64,000 nt of DNA. It comes from an uncultured Granulosicoccaceae bacterium (GTDB lineage Bacteria > Pseudomonadota > Gammaproteobacteria > Granulosicoccales > Granulosicoccaceae). The notes beneath the pieces are model-generated. The model saw nothing but the letters and a program-made list of their open reading frames with translations, ran no database searches and was not told the DNA's origin. The stretch's first letter is position 1; every line of letters begins with the position of its first letter. Of the stretch, positions 1-8,533 are shown piece after piece. The stretch covers positions 1-64,000 of the forward strand of contig CALHCI010000152.1 in NCBI GenBank assembly GCA_937931165.1. The letters are read 5' to 3'. The position numbers and the translations under genes are program-made.

Positions 1-998
1 ATAACAGTATCTATTTTGTCGAGCGCATCCTGCTTAGATTGATCATCGATAAACGCAGCAATAAAAGAGTTTTTTGCAAGCTGCACAATATCTGCATTGT
101 CAAGATCAAGTGCCTGGGTCACGGCTTTGTAGTTATCGTTGATATACCCGCCAAAGTATGAGGGATCATCCGAGTTTACTGTCGCAACGACTCCCGCCTG
201 CAGTGCCTTTTTTAAAGGGTGCTGCTGCAGATCGCTAATGCCCTTTAATCGTAGATTAGACAACGGACACATGGTTAACGGCGTTTGCTCTTTGGCAAGC
301 CGTTTTACCATAGCCGGGTCATCAAAAGCGCGATTGCCGTGATCTACTCTTTTTACCTGAAGATCATCCAGCGCACCTTCAATGTATTCTACCGGCCCTT
401 CTTCACCGGCATGGGCGACCGGCACAAACCCTTCTTTGCGCGCTTGTGCATAGACCCTTGAAAAGCCGGATGGCGGAAAGCCCTTTTCACTGGAGTCTAA
501 GCCAACGCCATAGATGGTCTCTTTGTGTTTGCAGGCACAACCCAGCGCTTCAAAGGCATGTTCTTCAGGCAGGTGCCTCAGGAAACACATAATCAGACGC
601 GAGGTGATGCCAAAGTCTCGAAGGCCTGCCTCCAGTGCATGGCAAATACCATCGTGTACGGTCTCGAAACTTATTCCGCGATCCGTGTGCGCCTGCGGAT
701 CAAAGAATATTTCTACGTGCGTAACTGAATCTGCGTTGACTTTGGTCAGGTACGCGTAGGTTAGATCGTAGAAGTCCTGTTCGTTTACCAGCACCGACAT
801 GCCGTGGTAGTACACATCAAGGAAGTCCTGCAGGCAGTCAAAAGCGAATGCGTCTTTGACATCCTGCACAGAAGTGTATGGCAGCGATACCGAGTTGCGT
901 TTAGCAAGCGCCAGCATCATTTCCGGTTCAAGCGTGCCTTCGATATGTAAATGCAGCTCTGCCTTTGGAATCTTGTCTATTAACTCATCAACATTCAT
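1..998 (-). CDS. Adenine deaminase, 3' end cut by window edge
   Basis: About 332 codons read from an ATG at 998 to the window edge without a stop, so only a short C-terminal piece is missing. It is a zinc amidohydrolase of the adenosine/adenine deaminase family: the metal-binding HxH is at residues 16 and 18 (ELHLHIEGT), followed by AHAGEEGP, a VDHGNRAF block and NSDDPSYFGGY. The last motif is typical of bacterial adenine deaminases (adenine to hypoxanthine, purine salvage) rather than true adenosine deaminases, which usually have TDDP. The start lies 28 bases after the stop of the beta-propeller gene on the same strand, so co-transcription is possible, though no functional link is obvious. 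Family call is sure; the adenine preference is inferred from motifs. Confidence 0.88.
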   Translation of the reverse strand, partial: MNVDELIDKIPKAELHLHIEGTLEPEMMLALAKRNSVSLPYTSVQDVKDAFAFDCLQDFLDVYYHGMSVLVNEQDFYDLTYAYLTKVNADSVTHVEIFFDPQAHTDRGISFETVHDGICHALEAGLRDFGITSRLIMCFLRHLPEEHAFEALGCACKHKETIYGVGLDSSEKGFPPSGFSRVYAQARKEGFVPVAHAGEEGPVEYIEGALDDLQVKRVDHGNRAFDDPAMVKRLAKEQTPLTMCPLSNLRLKGISDLQQHPLKKALQAGVVATVNSDDPSYFGGYINDNYKAVTQALDLDNADIVQLAKNSFIAAFIDDQSKQDALDKIDTV

Positions 999-1026
999 AC
1001 ACCAGGCTCCACATTAAACAGGCTCA

Positions 1027-2013
1027 CTAATCGGGGATATACTCCGCCGGCAATACCGCAGCGCCCCACGGAAATCTGCCAACCTTGATCGATTTGATTG
1101 GCTTGAGGTTTTTAACATCAACCACAGTCACATCACCGGAAACCCCGTTGGTTGTGAACAGCAGCTTTTCTTCAGGATCCATTGCCGTGTGCCAGACTCG
1201 TCTGCCAACCAGTATATATTTTATTGGCTCGTAGGTTTTACGGTCGACAACCGCAACATGGTTGGCAGGGCCCAACGCGATAAACGCGTGTTTGCCATCA
1301 CTGGTGAGTTCAATACCCACCGGTTGAATACGATCTGCAGAAATACCCGGTATCTCAAAATTGATGGTATGTTTAATAGATCGTGAATCGGAGTCGATTA
1401 CCGCCACCGTGCCGCCAATTTCTGCACTGACCCACAACTCGGTGTCGTCGGCGTTAAACAGCGCATCACGCGGGCGCTGATCGACCAGGATGTTATCGGT
1501 GATTTGCTGTGTTTCAGTATCAATCCAGTGCGCCATGTTTGACGTTTCAGACGTCACTATTGCCCACTTGCCGTTGTTACTGACCGCCATACCTTCAGGC
1601 TCTACACCAACATCTATCTGCGCAACTACCGTGCGTGTTTCTATATCTACCACGGTGGCAATGGCATCGTCTTCATTGGCAATGTACAGATGACGGTTAT
1701 CCGGGTGCAGCGCGAATTGCTCCGGATCCTCGCCGGATGGCAGCTCGTGAATAATTTTGTCAGTGGCGAGGTCAAGCATCTGAACAGTGTCGGAATCAGA
1801 CGCACAAATAAACAGATATTTGAAATCTCTGGAAAGCGTCACACCACGCGGGCGCTCCCCCACTTCCAGCGTTTTGACGACTTCAAGCGTTTCGGTATCA
1901 ATGACTGAAACTGTGTCGTCTCGTTCATTGGAAATGTACACCCAGTCAGCCAGCACACATTGAGAACCCCCGGCCAGTAGTGCTGCGGTTACTACGGAGA
2001 GCTTTAGGTTCAT
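1027..2013 (-). CDS. PQQ-linked YVTN beta-propeller protein, periplasmic
   Basis: 328 residues with an N-terminal signal peptide (cleavage likely after CVLA, about residue 22) followed by YVTN/NHL-type blades of roughly 42 residues, such as YISNERDDTVSVIDTETLEV and LYIANEDDAIATVVDI. The family is the beta-propeller protein found beside PQQ-dependent alcohol dehydrogenase and ABC transporter genes; its exact role is unknown. Its ATG overlaps the stop of the upstream binding-protein gene (ATGA), so the two are translationally coupled. The usual partners (PQQ alcohol dehydrogenase, ABC ATPase and permease) are not seen in this window. Family assignment is by pattern recognition. Confidence 0.85.
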   Translation of the reverse strand: MNLKLSVVTAALLAGGSQCVLADWVYISNERDDTVSVIDTETLEVVKTLEVGERPRGVTLSRDFKYLFICASDSDTVQMLDLATDKIIHELPSGEDPEQFALHPDNRHLYIANEDDAIATVVDIETRTVVAQIDVGVEPEGMAVSNNGKWAIVTSETSNMAHWIDTETQQITDNILVDQRPRDALFNADDTELWVSAEIGGTVAVIDSDSRSIKHTINFEIPGISADRIQPVGIELTSDGKHAFIALGPANHVAVVDRKTYEPIKYILVGRRVWHTAMDPEEKLLFTTNGVSGDVTVVDVKNLKPIKSIKVGRFPWGAAVLPAEYIPD

Positions 2014-3248
2014 TGGGTTTCCATTTTGTTGCAGTTAGACTCAGGAGCATCTAATCCTAACGTATCAAGCTCGGTGGTCTGATGTAAAAAGCCTTCGATA
2101 GGCGCAAGAGCGACTACCGACTGAGGATGCACCAGCGGTACCGGCTGGCGCAATTGACCATTCCAGGGCCGGAACGTCAGCTTGGCACCTTTAAAGGCTG
2201 CCAGAGAGAATTTGTCTGAAAATAAATACTCACGCACTGCAGAGGGGCTGTCATCTTTAACACGGGTTACTGCCTCTCCAACTGCACGCACCGCGGCCCA
2301 GGCGGCGTAATCAATTGAAGTCATGCCGCGACCGGAAAGCTCGTTAAAGCGTGATTGCAATTGCAACGCACCCCATTGCTCTACGACCGGACTCCATGCT
2401 ACCGGCTCAACACCGGCAGTACCCGCGACAGGCCGCGGCAGCCAGGTGTTGTACAATACATAAGCGCCAAAGTCGTCATCTTCGTCGGCGACCACCACCA
2501 CATCGTACTTGCGCGCCTGCGTGAGCAGTGGGATTTCAGCGGCCGCGTTGCGACGCATGTCTGCATCGGCAAGCCATTGCTTTTCGTGATCGATATCAAC
2601 CCGGTATTTGTTTGCCGAACGCTTGAGATTACTGGCATACAACTCGTCGCCCGGGCGATTGCCCGTTAACAAAAACACCGAGTTCCATTTTCTTTTATTT
2701 AAAAATTGCATTAGTGCATCAGTAAGCATGGCCCGCGATGGCAGTGTATGCAGCACGTTGTAGTAGCAGCCGCTGTCTCGAAGCTCTGTGAGCGCACTAC
2801 CTGCATTAAAAAATAAATCATCATCTGCTTCCGGCAACGCCCTCAGCGCGTTGAGTTTTTCGGCAGGCATATTTGTGACGACCAGCCGCTGTCCCTGCAA
2901 CGCCTCTTTGGCAGCCGCTACAACATCAGTATCTTCATTAACAATTATTTTCTCGAGCGTGTAGTTTTGCTTAAGAAATTTTCCGGTAGTGTTGTTATCC
3001 GCAATACCCAGCGCCGCGCCCTGCTCGCCCTCGTCTTCCGGCCACTCAATCAGGTTGGATAGCACCGGCGGCCGTACCCGTTGCTGTTCAAGGTACAGGA
3101 TACTGATCTCTTGTACTTCGTCTGCAGCCTGCAGCGGAGCAGACCCGATAACCGCCTGAGCAAAAACCACAACCGCAAGACTTCTAACAAAGGCTGCAAT
3201 TGGTCTGTTGACCACATTCACCGTGGTCGTATGTATTCCTCGAATCAT
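2010..3248 (-). CDS. ABC-type substrate-binding protein of PQQ-dependent alcohol dehydrogenase systems
   Basis: 412 residues. After a long signal-like N-terminus (cleavage near SAPLQAADE, about residue 42) the mature start ISILYLEQQRVRPPVLSNL and GIADNNTTGKFL match the periplasmic-binding-protein family associated with PQQ-dependent alcohol oxidation. The fold is the Leu/Ile/Val-binding type; the ligand is unknown. It is first gene of a two-gene operon with the beta-propeller protein. It is divergent from the aldolase gene, with about 150 bases between them. No ABC ATPase or permease lies adjacent in this window, so either they lie beyond position 1 or the protein works without them. Confidence 0.85.
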   Translation of the reverse strand: MIRGIHTTTVNVVNRPIAAFVRSLAVVVFAQAVIGSAPLQAADEVQEISILYLEQQRVRPPVLSNLIEWPEDEGEQGAALGIADNNTTGKFLKQNYTLEKIIVNEDTDVVAAAKEALQGQRLVVTNMPAEKLNALRALPEADDDLFFNAGSALTELRDSGCYYNVLHTLPSRAMLTDALMQFLNKRKWNSVFLLTGNRPGDELYASNLKRSANKYRVDIDHEKQWLADADMRRNAAAEIPLLTQARKYDVVVVADEDDDFGAYVLYNTWLPRPVAGTAGVEPVAWSPVVEQWGALQLQSRFNELSGRGMTSIDYAAWAAVRAVGEAVTRVKDDSPSAVREYLFSDKFSLAAFKGAKLTFRPWNGQLRQPVPLVHPQSVVALAPIEGFLHQTTELDTLGLDAPESNCNKMETQ

Positions 3249-3342
3249 ATCTTAATACTACCGCACCGGATGCGAACCGACAAAGGGTTGGCGCTTACTT
3301 CCGTCTTATTTCTATGATGTCGTCGTGGATAATTCGACAGAA

Positions 3343-3371
3343 TTGATTTTGCGGCAATTAATCTGTAATAG
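3343..3371 (+). promoter_or_regulatory. Putative sigma-70 promoter of the class II aldolase gene
   Basis: TTGATT (3343-3348), a 17-base spacer and TAATAG (3366-3371) lie about 28 bases upstream of the ATG at 3399, in the divergent intergenic region. An AGGA Shine-Dalgarno follows just before the ATG. Match by eye only. Confidence 0.4.
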
Positions 3372-3398
3372 TCTTTTGATAGCTCACAGGAAAAACCA

Positions 3399-4157
3399 AT
3401 GCAAACAGCCAGCACACTCCAGAAATCATCTGAGAACGAGTTGCAATTGCGTGAAGATCTTGCGGCAGCGCTTCGATTGGCCGTACAGTTCGGCTGGCAC
3501 GAGTCGGTCGCCAACCACTTCAGCGCCGCCGTCTCTGACGACGGCAGTGAGTTTCTGCTAAACCCGCGCTGGCAGCATTTCTCTACTATTTGCGCCGGCG
3601 ATCTGCTGCTGCTGGACGCCCACGACAACAGTGTAATGCTTGGTATTAACGCACCTGATCCGTCTGCGTGGTGCATTCATGGTGCAGTGCATCGGCAGGT
3701 ACCACACGCCCGCGTGCTGCTACATTGCCACCCGCCGTATGCCACAGCACTTTGCGGCCTTAAAGACCCGTCCATCAAACCCATTGATCAAAACACTGCA
3801 CGGTTTTTTAATCGTACTGCTATCGATTTATCGTTTGGCGGCATTGCTGATGATGCGGAAGAAGGCAACCGGATTGCCAGTGCATTTGGCAATCAGTCTA
3901 TTCTGTTGATGGGTAACCACGGTGTTAGTGTGGCGGCACAAACCGTGGCTGAAGCGTTTGATCAGCTGTACTACCTGGAACGCGCCGCACAAACCATGGT
4001 GCTTGCCTACTCGACCGGACAACCCCTGAATGTGATGAGCGATGCGCTTGCAGAGAAAACCGCTGCCGGCTGGGATGACTATACAGGTGCTGCCGATGCA
4101 CACTTTGCCTATCTTAAGAGCACTCTGGACAAAGAAGACAGCAGCTGGCGAAACTGA
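3399..4157 (+). CDS. Class II aldolase/adducin family protein
   Basis: 252 residues, a usual length for the family. Metal-binding histidines are visible at HCHPP (His109 and His111) and MGNHGV (His174), with the family's early SVANHFSAAV substrate-loop motif at about residues 37-46. These enzymes are zinc-dependent aldolases, epimerases or decarboxylases of sugar phosphates and related hydroxy acids; the substrate cannot be told from sequence. The early motif and the C-terminal part resemble the soluble catabolic aldolases more than FucA or AraD. The gene stands alone, ends 15 bases before the convergent EamA gene, and has AGGA upstream of the ATG. Confidence 0.88.
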   Translation: MQTASTLQKSSENELQLREDLAAALRLAVQFGWHESVANHFSAAVSDDGSEFLLNPRWQHFSTICAGDLLLLDAHDNSVMLGINAPDPSAWCIHGAVHRQVPHARVLLHCHPPYATALCGLKDPSIKPIDQNTARFFNRTAIDLSFGGIADDAEEGNRIASAFGNQSILLMGNHGVSVAAQTVAEAFDQLYYLERAAQTMVLAYSTGQPLNVMSDALAEKTAAGWDDYTGAADAHFAYLKSTLDKEDSSWRN

Positions 4158-4172
4158 TTAGCCACTTACCGG

Positions 4173-5039
4173 TTATGTTGGCTTTTGGCGGGTAATTAGC
4201 ACAATGCCACAACACACCAGTAACAGCGCAACAACGATTGCATAACTCAGTTGTTCATCAAGCAACAACCAGCCAAAGAAAACACCGAATACCGGTGCGA
4301 GAAAACTGAAAGATGTTGTCGCAGACGCCGGGTAGATACTGAGAATCCAGAACCACAACAAAAAACCGATTCCCATGACCACAGTAATCTGAAAAACAAA
4401 CACCCATGCCAGCGTCATCGTCATCTCCCGAATTAATTCACCAAACAACAACGAGGCAGGTAATAATATAATCGCAGATACCGTCAACTGATATAACAGC
4501 TGCATTTCCGGTGTTGCCTTTTTTAAAGATGTGCCACGCACAAGCAATGCAATCACCGTCCAGCAAAGACTGCCGGCAAGTGCGAGCAGATCACCCACCA
4601 GGTGGGCAGACCCTGCCTGCCGGTCCAGCATTGCAATGGCAACACCAGTGACAGCAAGCGCCAGGCCCAGCATTCGGCGCGGGGTCATCGATTCGTCTGG
4701 CAGCAGGTAATGTGCAGCCACGGTAAACCACACCGGCATGGTATAAAACAGTACAGAGACTCTGGCTACACTGGTTAAATCCAGCGCAATAAATATAAAT
4801 AGAAATTCAATGCCGAATATAGTGCCGCACAGAATCCCCATCTTTAGTGTGCCATCGGTGACAGAAAGTTTTTTTCGTGTGATCAGTGCAAACAACAGTA
4901 TCGGAACAATGGCACAAGCAGATCTGAGCCCGGCCTGGAACACGGGTTGTAAACCGGCATTGACTATTTTAATTAATACTTGATTCAGTCCCAGCATGGC
5001 AGCTTGCAATACCAGCATGGAGGCACCGAACATATCCAT
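4173..5039 (-). CDS. EamA/DMT family transporter
   Basis: 288 residues, almost entirely hydrophobic, with about ten membrane helices arranged as two EamA repeats (roughly residues 8-135 and 150-285). Drug/metabolite transporters of this type usually export amino acids, nucleobases or small metabolites from the inner membrane; the substrate here is unknown. The motif ALDLTSVARVSVLFYTMPV in the first repeat and SIYPASATTSFSFLAPVFG in the second are typical. It follows yajD on the same strand after 54 bases. Confidence 0.88.
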   Translation of the reverse strand: MDMFGASMLVLQAAMLGLNQVLIKIVNAGLQPVFQAGLRSACAIVPILLFALITRKKLSVTDGTLKMGILCGTIFGIEFLFIFIALDLTSVARVSVLFYTMPVWFTVAAHYLLPDESMTPRRMLGLALAVTGVAIAMLDRQAGSAHLVGDLLALAGSLCWTVIALLVRGTSLKKATPEMQLLYQLTVSAIILLPASLLFGELIREMTMTLAWVFVFQITVVMGIGFLLWFWILSIYPASATTSFSFLAPVFGVFFGWLLLDEQLSYAIVVALLLVCCGIVLITRQKPT

Positions 5040-5093
5040 CCGGTCTTTTTTATCGATGTTATTCAGCCTGAATGAAGTGTGAAAAACCTAAGA

Positions 5094-5453
5094 TTAGTCG
5101 TTGTCTTTTTTCTGTAACAGGTCTTTCAGATCGGCAAACGGATTATGGGTACTGACGGGTGCGGTTTTGTCTTCACCGTAGGTAATCACCTCAACAAAAC
5201 GCTGATGTTCGTTGTCGTGACAGAATACGCACAGCAATTCCCAGTTGGAGCCATCTTCCGGATTGTTGTCGTGATTGTGATCACGGTGATGGACGGTCAG
5301 TTCCCGAAGATTGCTTTGGTCAAACTCCCGCATACAGCGCCCGCACACCCACGGATACATGCCCAACGCTTTTCGGCGGTAACCATCTTCACGCGCTTCG
5401 TAGGAAGCACGTGCATTGGCTACCAGTTTATCTAATCGATCATTCGATGACAT
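5094..5453 (-). CDS. yajD: YajD family HNH nuclease
   Basis: 119 residues. A zinc-ribbon-like CxxC (CGRC) is followed by the HNH core HHRDHNHDNNPEDGSNWELL and CVFCHDNEH. The basic N-terminal part and overall length match YajD, a conserved small HNH protein of gammaproteobacteria whose in vivo DNA target is unknown. A perfect Shine-Dalgarno (GGAGGAG) precedes the ATG. It lies 23 bases after the HAD gene on the same strand, so it probably belongs to the ggt-HAD-yajD transcription unit. Confidence 0.92.
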   Translation of the reverse strand: MSSNDRLDKLVANARASYEAREDGYRRKALGMYPWVCGRCMREFDQSNLRELTVHHRDHNHDNNPEDGSNWELLCVFCHDNEHQRFVEVITYGEDKTAPVSTHNPFADLKDLLQKKDND

Positions 5454-5476
5454 AGATTCTCCTCCAATCGGTGAAG

Positions 5477-6181
5477 TCAGATCAGGCCGCGCTGTTGCAG
5501 TGCGTCAGGCAATGCTGAAATATCCGGCAACACCAGATGTGCATCATTGGCTAAATCTTCAGCACTGGCCGGCCCTGTGAGCACCGCGACCAGTAGTCCG
5601 GCACCGGCAGCACTTCCGGCATGCAAATCATGCGTGCTGTCTCCAACCATTGCAATGTGATTGGACGGACACTGCATGTGATCAATGAATGCTTCAATCA
5701 TTCCAGGTGCAGGCTTGCTGCCGAAGCCGGAGTCAAATCCACAGACAAAATCAAAGTACCGACTGACCGACAGCGCTTCAAGATGCTGATGAGCTACCGC
5801 CTCGTAGTCATTAGTGGCCACCCCGAGGGTTAACCCTGCGGACTTGAGTTCGGTAAATACGTTATTAAGATCGGTAACCGGTGCCAGTGGCAGATTATCT
5901 ACGGCTGACAACCCGATCTGCTCGATTTGCGCGGCACTCAGATCAACCATTTCAGCCCAGATGGCATTGGTTTCATCAGCCGATGCACTGACCACGGCCC
6001 CACCTGATTTAAAACTTTGTGTATCGAGATTAAAGCCTACCGCTTGTGACAGACGGCGCTGCAACTCGGTGTTGTCCGGGGCGAGCTGCCGCACGACTCT
6101 CTCACACCACGTGCCCCAGACCTCATTGAAGCTCAATATGGTGCCGTCTTTGTCAAACAGTATTCCCTGAAGTTTTTCCAT
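5477..6181 (-). CDS. HAD family hydrolase, phosphoglycolate-phosphatase-like
   Basis: 234 residues from the ATG at 6181. That ATG overlaps the stop of gamma-glutamyltransferase as TGATG, a coupling arrangement that favours it over an upstream start at 6199. HAD motifs: LFDKDGTIL with the nucleophile Asp and the acid Asp two residues later, GVATNDYEA (motif II), a conserved Lys in GSKPAPGM, and MVGDSTHDLHAG (motif III/IV). The cap region between motifs I and II is of the alpha-helical C1 type. Such enzymes dephosphorylate small phosphate esters in the cytoplasm; the substrate is not predictable. Confidence 0.88.
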   Translation of the reverse strand: MEKLQGILFDKDGTILSFNEVWGTWCERVVRQLAPDNTELQRRLSQAVGFNLDTQSFKSGGAVVSASADETNAIWAEMVDLSAAQIEQIGLSAVDNLPLAPVTDLNNVFTELKSAGLTLGVATNDYEAVAHQHLEALSVSRYFDFVCGFDSGFGSKPAPGMIEAFIDHMQCPSNHIAMVGDSTHDLHAGSAAGAGLLVAVLTGPASAEDLANDAHLVLPDISALPDALQQRGLI

Positions 6182-7770
6182 CAGTAACCCATTGCACAAC
6201 CATCTTTACGGGGGTCCGAACCGCCGGTCAGCACGTTAGTGTCCCAATCAATCCAGATAGCCTGTGAACCACCAATCGGACGCTCTGCGGGTACCATGTT
6301 ATGCCCTTTACTGCGCAGCGATTCAATAACGTGATTGTCGAACGTGCTTTCAAATTCTACCGTTTCAGTACCCGGTACTGGAAATAACCGTGGTGCGTCC
6401 TGCGCCTCTTGTATGTCCATACCAAAATCCATCATGCGTGTCAGAAACTGCATATGACCGTAAGACTGATAGTCACCACCCATCACACCAAACGGCATAA
6501 CAGCACGACCGTGTTTGGCTACCATACCAGGTATAATCGTGTGCATTGGGCGTTTACCGGGGCCGATGCAGTTTGGATGTCCAGGCTCAACGACAAAACT
6601 CTCGCCCCGGTTGTGTAACATGACACCGCTTTCAGGCGCCATTTGCACACTGCCAAACGAATGAAAAACCGAGTTAATAAAACTGCATACGTTGCGATCT
6701 TTATCAACCACTGAAAGACAAACCGTGCTGTGCTGTTTCGGTGATGTGTATTGCGGAATGGTGTCACTTCGTTTAGCCGGGTTGATGCTTTCACGGATTT
6801 CTTTAGCGTGCTCTTCAGACAGCAACCATTCAACCGGTACTTCAGAGTGCTTTTGATCAGCAACGTAGAGGTAACGATCCTGATAGGCTATTCTGCCGGC
6901 TTCTATCTCAAGATGCAGACGATCAACAGACAATGGCTCGTCAATCGGAAACTCGTTAACGATATTCAGCAGTTGCAATGCAATAACACCCTGCCCGTTG
7001 GGCGGGATCTGATAAACATCGTAGCCACGGAAACTGCTGGTGATCGGAGTGACATACTCACCGGACACAGCTGCAAAATCTTCAAGCGTGTGCAGGCCAC
7101 CAAGCGATTGCAGATACTCCACCATGTCATTGGCAATAGCACCTTTATAAAAGGCATCAGCACCGTTTTCTGCGATGGCAGACAACGTTCTGGCCAGCGC
7201 CGGTTGCTTGTGAACGCTGCCTGCCGCTGGAGTCCTGCCGTTTACCAGAAAAACGTCTGCGGCATTCTTGTCATTGCGAAGCAGGTGCGTTTGTGCGGCA
7301 AAATCAACGCTGACACGTGGTGATACCGGATAGCCATCACGCGCATAGGCAATGGCGGGGCTAAGAATCTCTGCCAGTGACAACACACCATGGTCTGCAT
7401 TTAATCGCGCCCAGGCACTGACCGCACCGGGCACAGTGACTGAATGCGGAGACTGCCGTTCAATAGCATTGATATTATTGTTCTGATACCACTCAAGCGT
7501 GGCGGCTGCCGGTGTCTGGCCGGAGCCATTGTAGGCAACCGGTGCCGTGTTGCCTTGTGGCGCATACAAACAAAAGCAATCGCCACCAATACCGGTTGAA
7601 TGAGGCTCGACAACACATTGCGTGGCGCAAGCGGCTATAGCAGCATCAAGCGCATTGCCTCCCTGCTTGAGAATATCCAGCGCTACATTAGTCGCCAACG
7701 GATGTGAAGTCGTAGCCATACCATGACTGGCATAGACTGGAGAGCGGCCTGGTGCTTCCAGATTTCGCAT
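6181..7770 (-). CDS. Gamma-glutamyltransferase family protein
   Basis: 529 residues, the usual length of an unprocessed GGT. The protein contains PHSTGIGGDCFCLYA near the N-terminus and the autoprocessing nucleophile Thr349 in HSTVCLSVVD, followed by the small-subunit motif PESGVMLHNRGESF. The family cleaves gamma-glutamyl bonds or hydrolyses related amides after self-cleavage into two subunits. No signal peptide is evident, so this may be a cytoplasmic member of the kind often used for non-glutathione substrates. It heads a likely operon with the HAD phosphatase and yajD. Confidence 0.9.
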   Translation of the reverse strand: MRNLEAPGRSPVYASHGMATTSHPLATNVALDILKQGGNALDAAIAACATQCVVEPHSTGIGGDCFCLYAPQGNTAPVAYNGSGQTPAAATLEWYQNNNINAIERQSPHSVTVPGAVSAWARLNADHGVLSLAEILSPAIAYARDGYPVSPRVSVDFAAQTHLLRNDKNAADVFLVNGRTPAAGSVHKQPALARTLSAIAENGADAFYKGAIANDMVEYLQSLGGLHTLEDFAAVSGEYVTPITSSFRGYDVYQIPPNGQGVIALQLLNIVNEFPIDEPLSVDRLHLEIEAGRIAYQDRYLYVADQKHSEVPVEWLLSEEHAKEIRESINPAKRSDTIPQYTSPKQHSTVCLSVVDKDRNVCSFINSVFHSFGSVQMAPESGVMLHNRGESFVVEPGHPNCIGPGKRPMHTIIPGMVAKHGRAVMPFGVMGGDYQSYGHMQFLTRMMDFGMDIQEAQDAPRLFPVPGTETVEFESTFDNHVIESLRSKGHNMVPAERPIGGSQAIWIDWDTNVLTGGSDPRKDGCAMGY

Positions 7771-7878
7771 GAGATTTACCCGATAGTTGAGCGGCGGGAT
7801 GTTAGCAGCGAAGGCTATCCCAATGCCGCTGCGATCCCGATTTAAGCCGGAACTTTATTCTACGACGCTTTTACACAC

Positions 7879-7905
7879 TGAGTTACCCTAACCCCGGATA
7901 ACTCA
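7879..7905. terminator. Hairpin after the DUF2147 gene
   Basis: Inverted repeat TGAGTTA (7879-7885) and TAACTCA (7899-7905) with a short extra GC pairing inside, placed 8 bases beyond the DUF2147 stop on the minus strand. There is no strong T run, so it may be an imperfect terminator or an mRNA 3'-end stabiliser. Confidence 0.45.
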
Positions 7906-7913
7906 AAACAACT

Positions 7914-8300
7914 TTACTTGGCACGCGTCCAGGTTTGCGACCGGCAGATCACACCACCCAGCACACAACCTGAAACCTTGAGCGTATCAGTGCCTTTGAG
8001 TTTCATTTTAGACTTGTACCACTTTTTGGTGTCAGGCGCGTAAATCTTGCCTTTGCTGAAAGCGGTGTCTGTCTTTTGTTGCATACCCTTGATCATTTCA
8101 GTGCCCACAATCGATGCGTCTTTGACTTCATGGGCGTCAACAATAGTGCCGCACAGTTTGTCCCCGCAGGGCTGTATATCTACAGTTAGCCATGCGCCCT
8201 CTTCAGATTTTTCAGTATTCCATTTCCCCAGCACTTCGCCTTCAGCATTGGCCAGCGGTGCGAAAACGAGTGCAAACAACAAACACAGAATTTTATTCAT
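7914..8300 (-). CDS. DUF2147 family secreted protein
   Basis: 128 residues from the ATG at 8300; a GTG five codons upstream is also possible. A clear signal peptide (MNKILCLLFALVFAPLANA, cleavage before EGE) is followed by a compact beta-rich domain beginning VLGKWNTEKSEEGAWLTVDI and containing LCGTIV, the hallmark of the DUF2147 family. Four cysteines (two in DIQPCGDKLC, two near the C-terminus) could form disulfides. The family is periplasmic and of unknown function. Confidence 0.85.
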   Translation of the reverse strand: MNKILCLLFALVFAPLANAEGEVLGKWNTEKSEEGAWLTVDIQPCGDKLCGTIVDAHEVKDASIVGTEMIKGMQQKTDTAFSKGKIYAPDTKKWYKSKMKLKGTDTLKVSGCVLGGVICRSQTWTRAK

Positions 8301-8533
8301 CAATAACCCCAACACTAAAACGAGAAAGATAAGTCGAATCAGGCGCTTCCACCCGATAGTTGCGTGGTGAATTCGCCGGCACTTTGACTTCAGTACCGAC
8401 GGTTAGCATACGCAAATTCAGTCTCAAGAATAGCGGATTATCGACGCTTGCGTATCCGGATTCTGAAATTTCCCGTTAGCCCGGCAAATACGTCATACCA
8501 GACGGCCACAGACCCGCCTCCCAGCCAGCCCAA

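Noticed and set aside
3245-3676. 143-codon minus-strand frame starting MHHADGSG
   Set aside because: It lies across the divergent promoter region and inside the aldolase gene on the other strand; the peptide has no conserved pattern.
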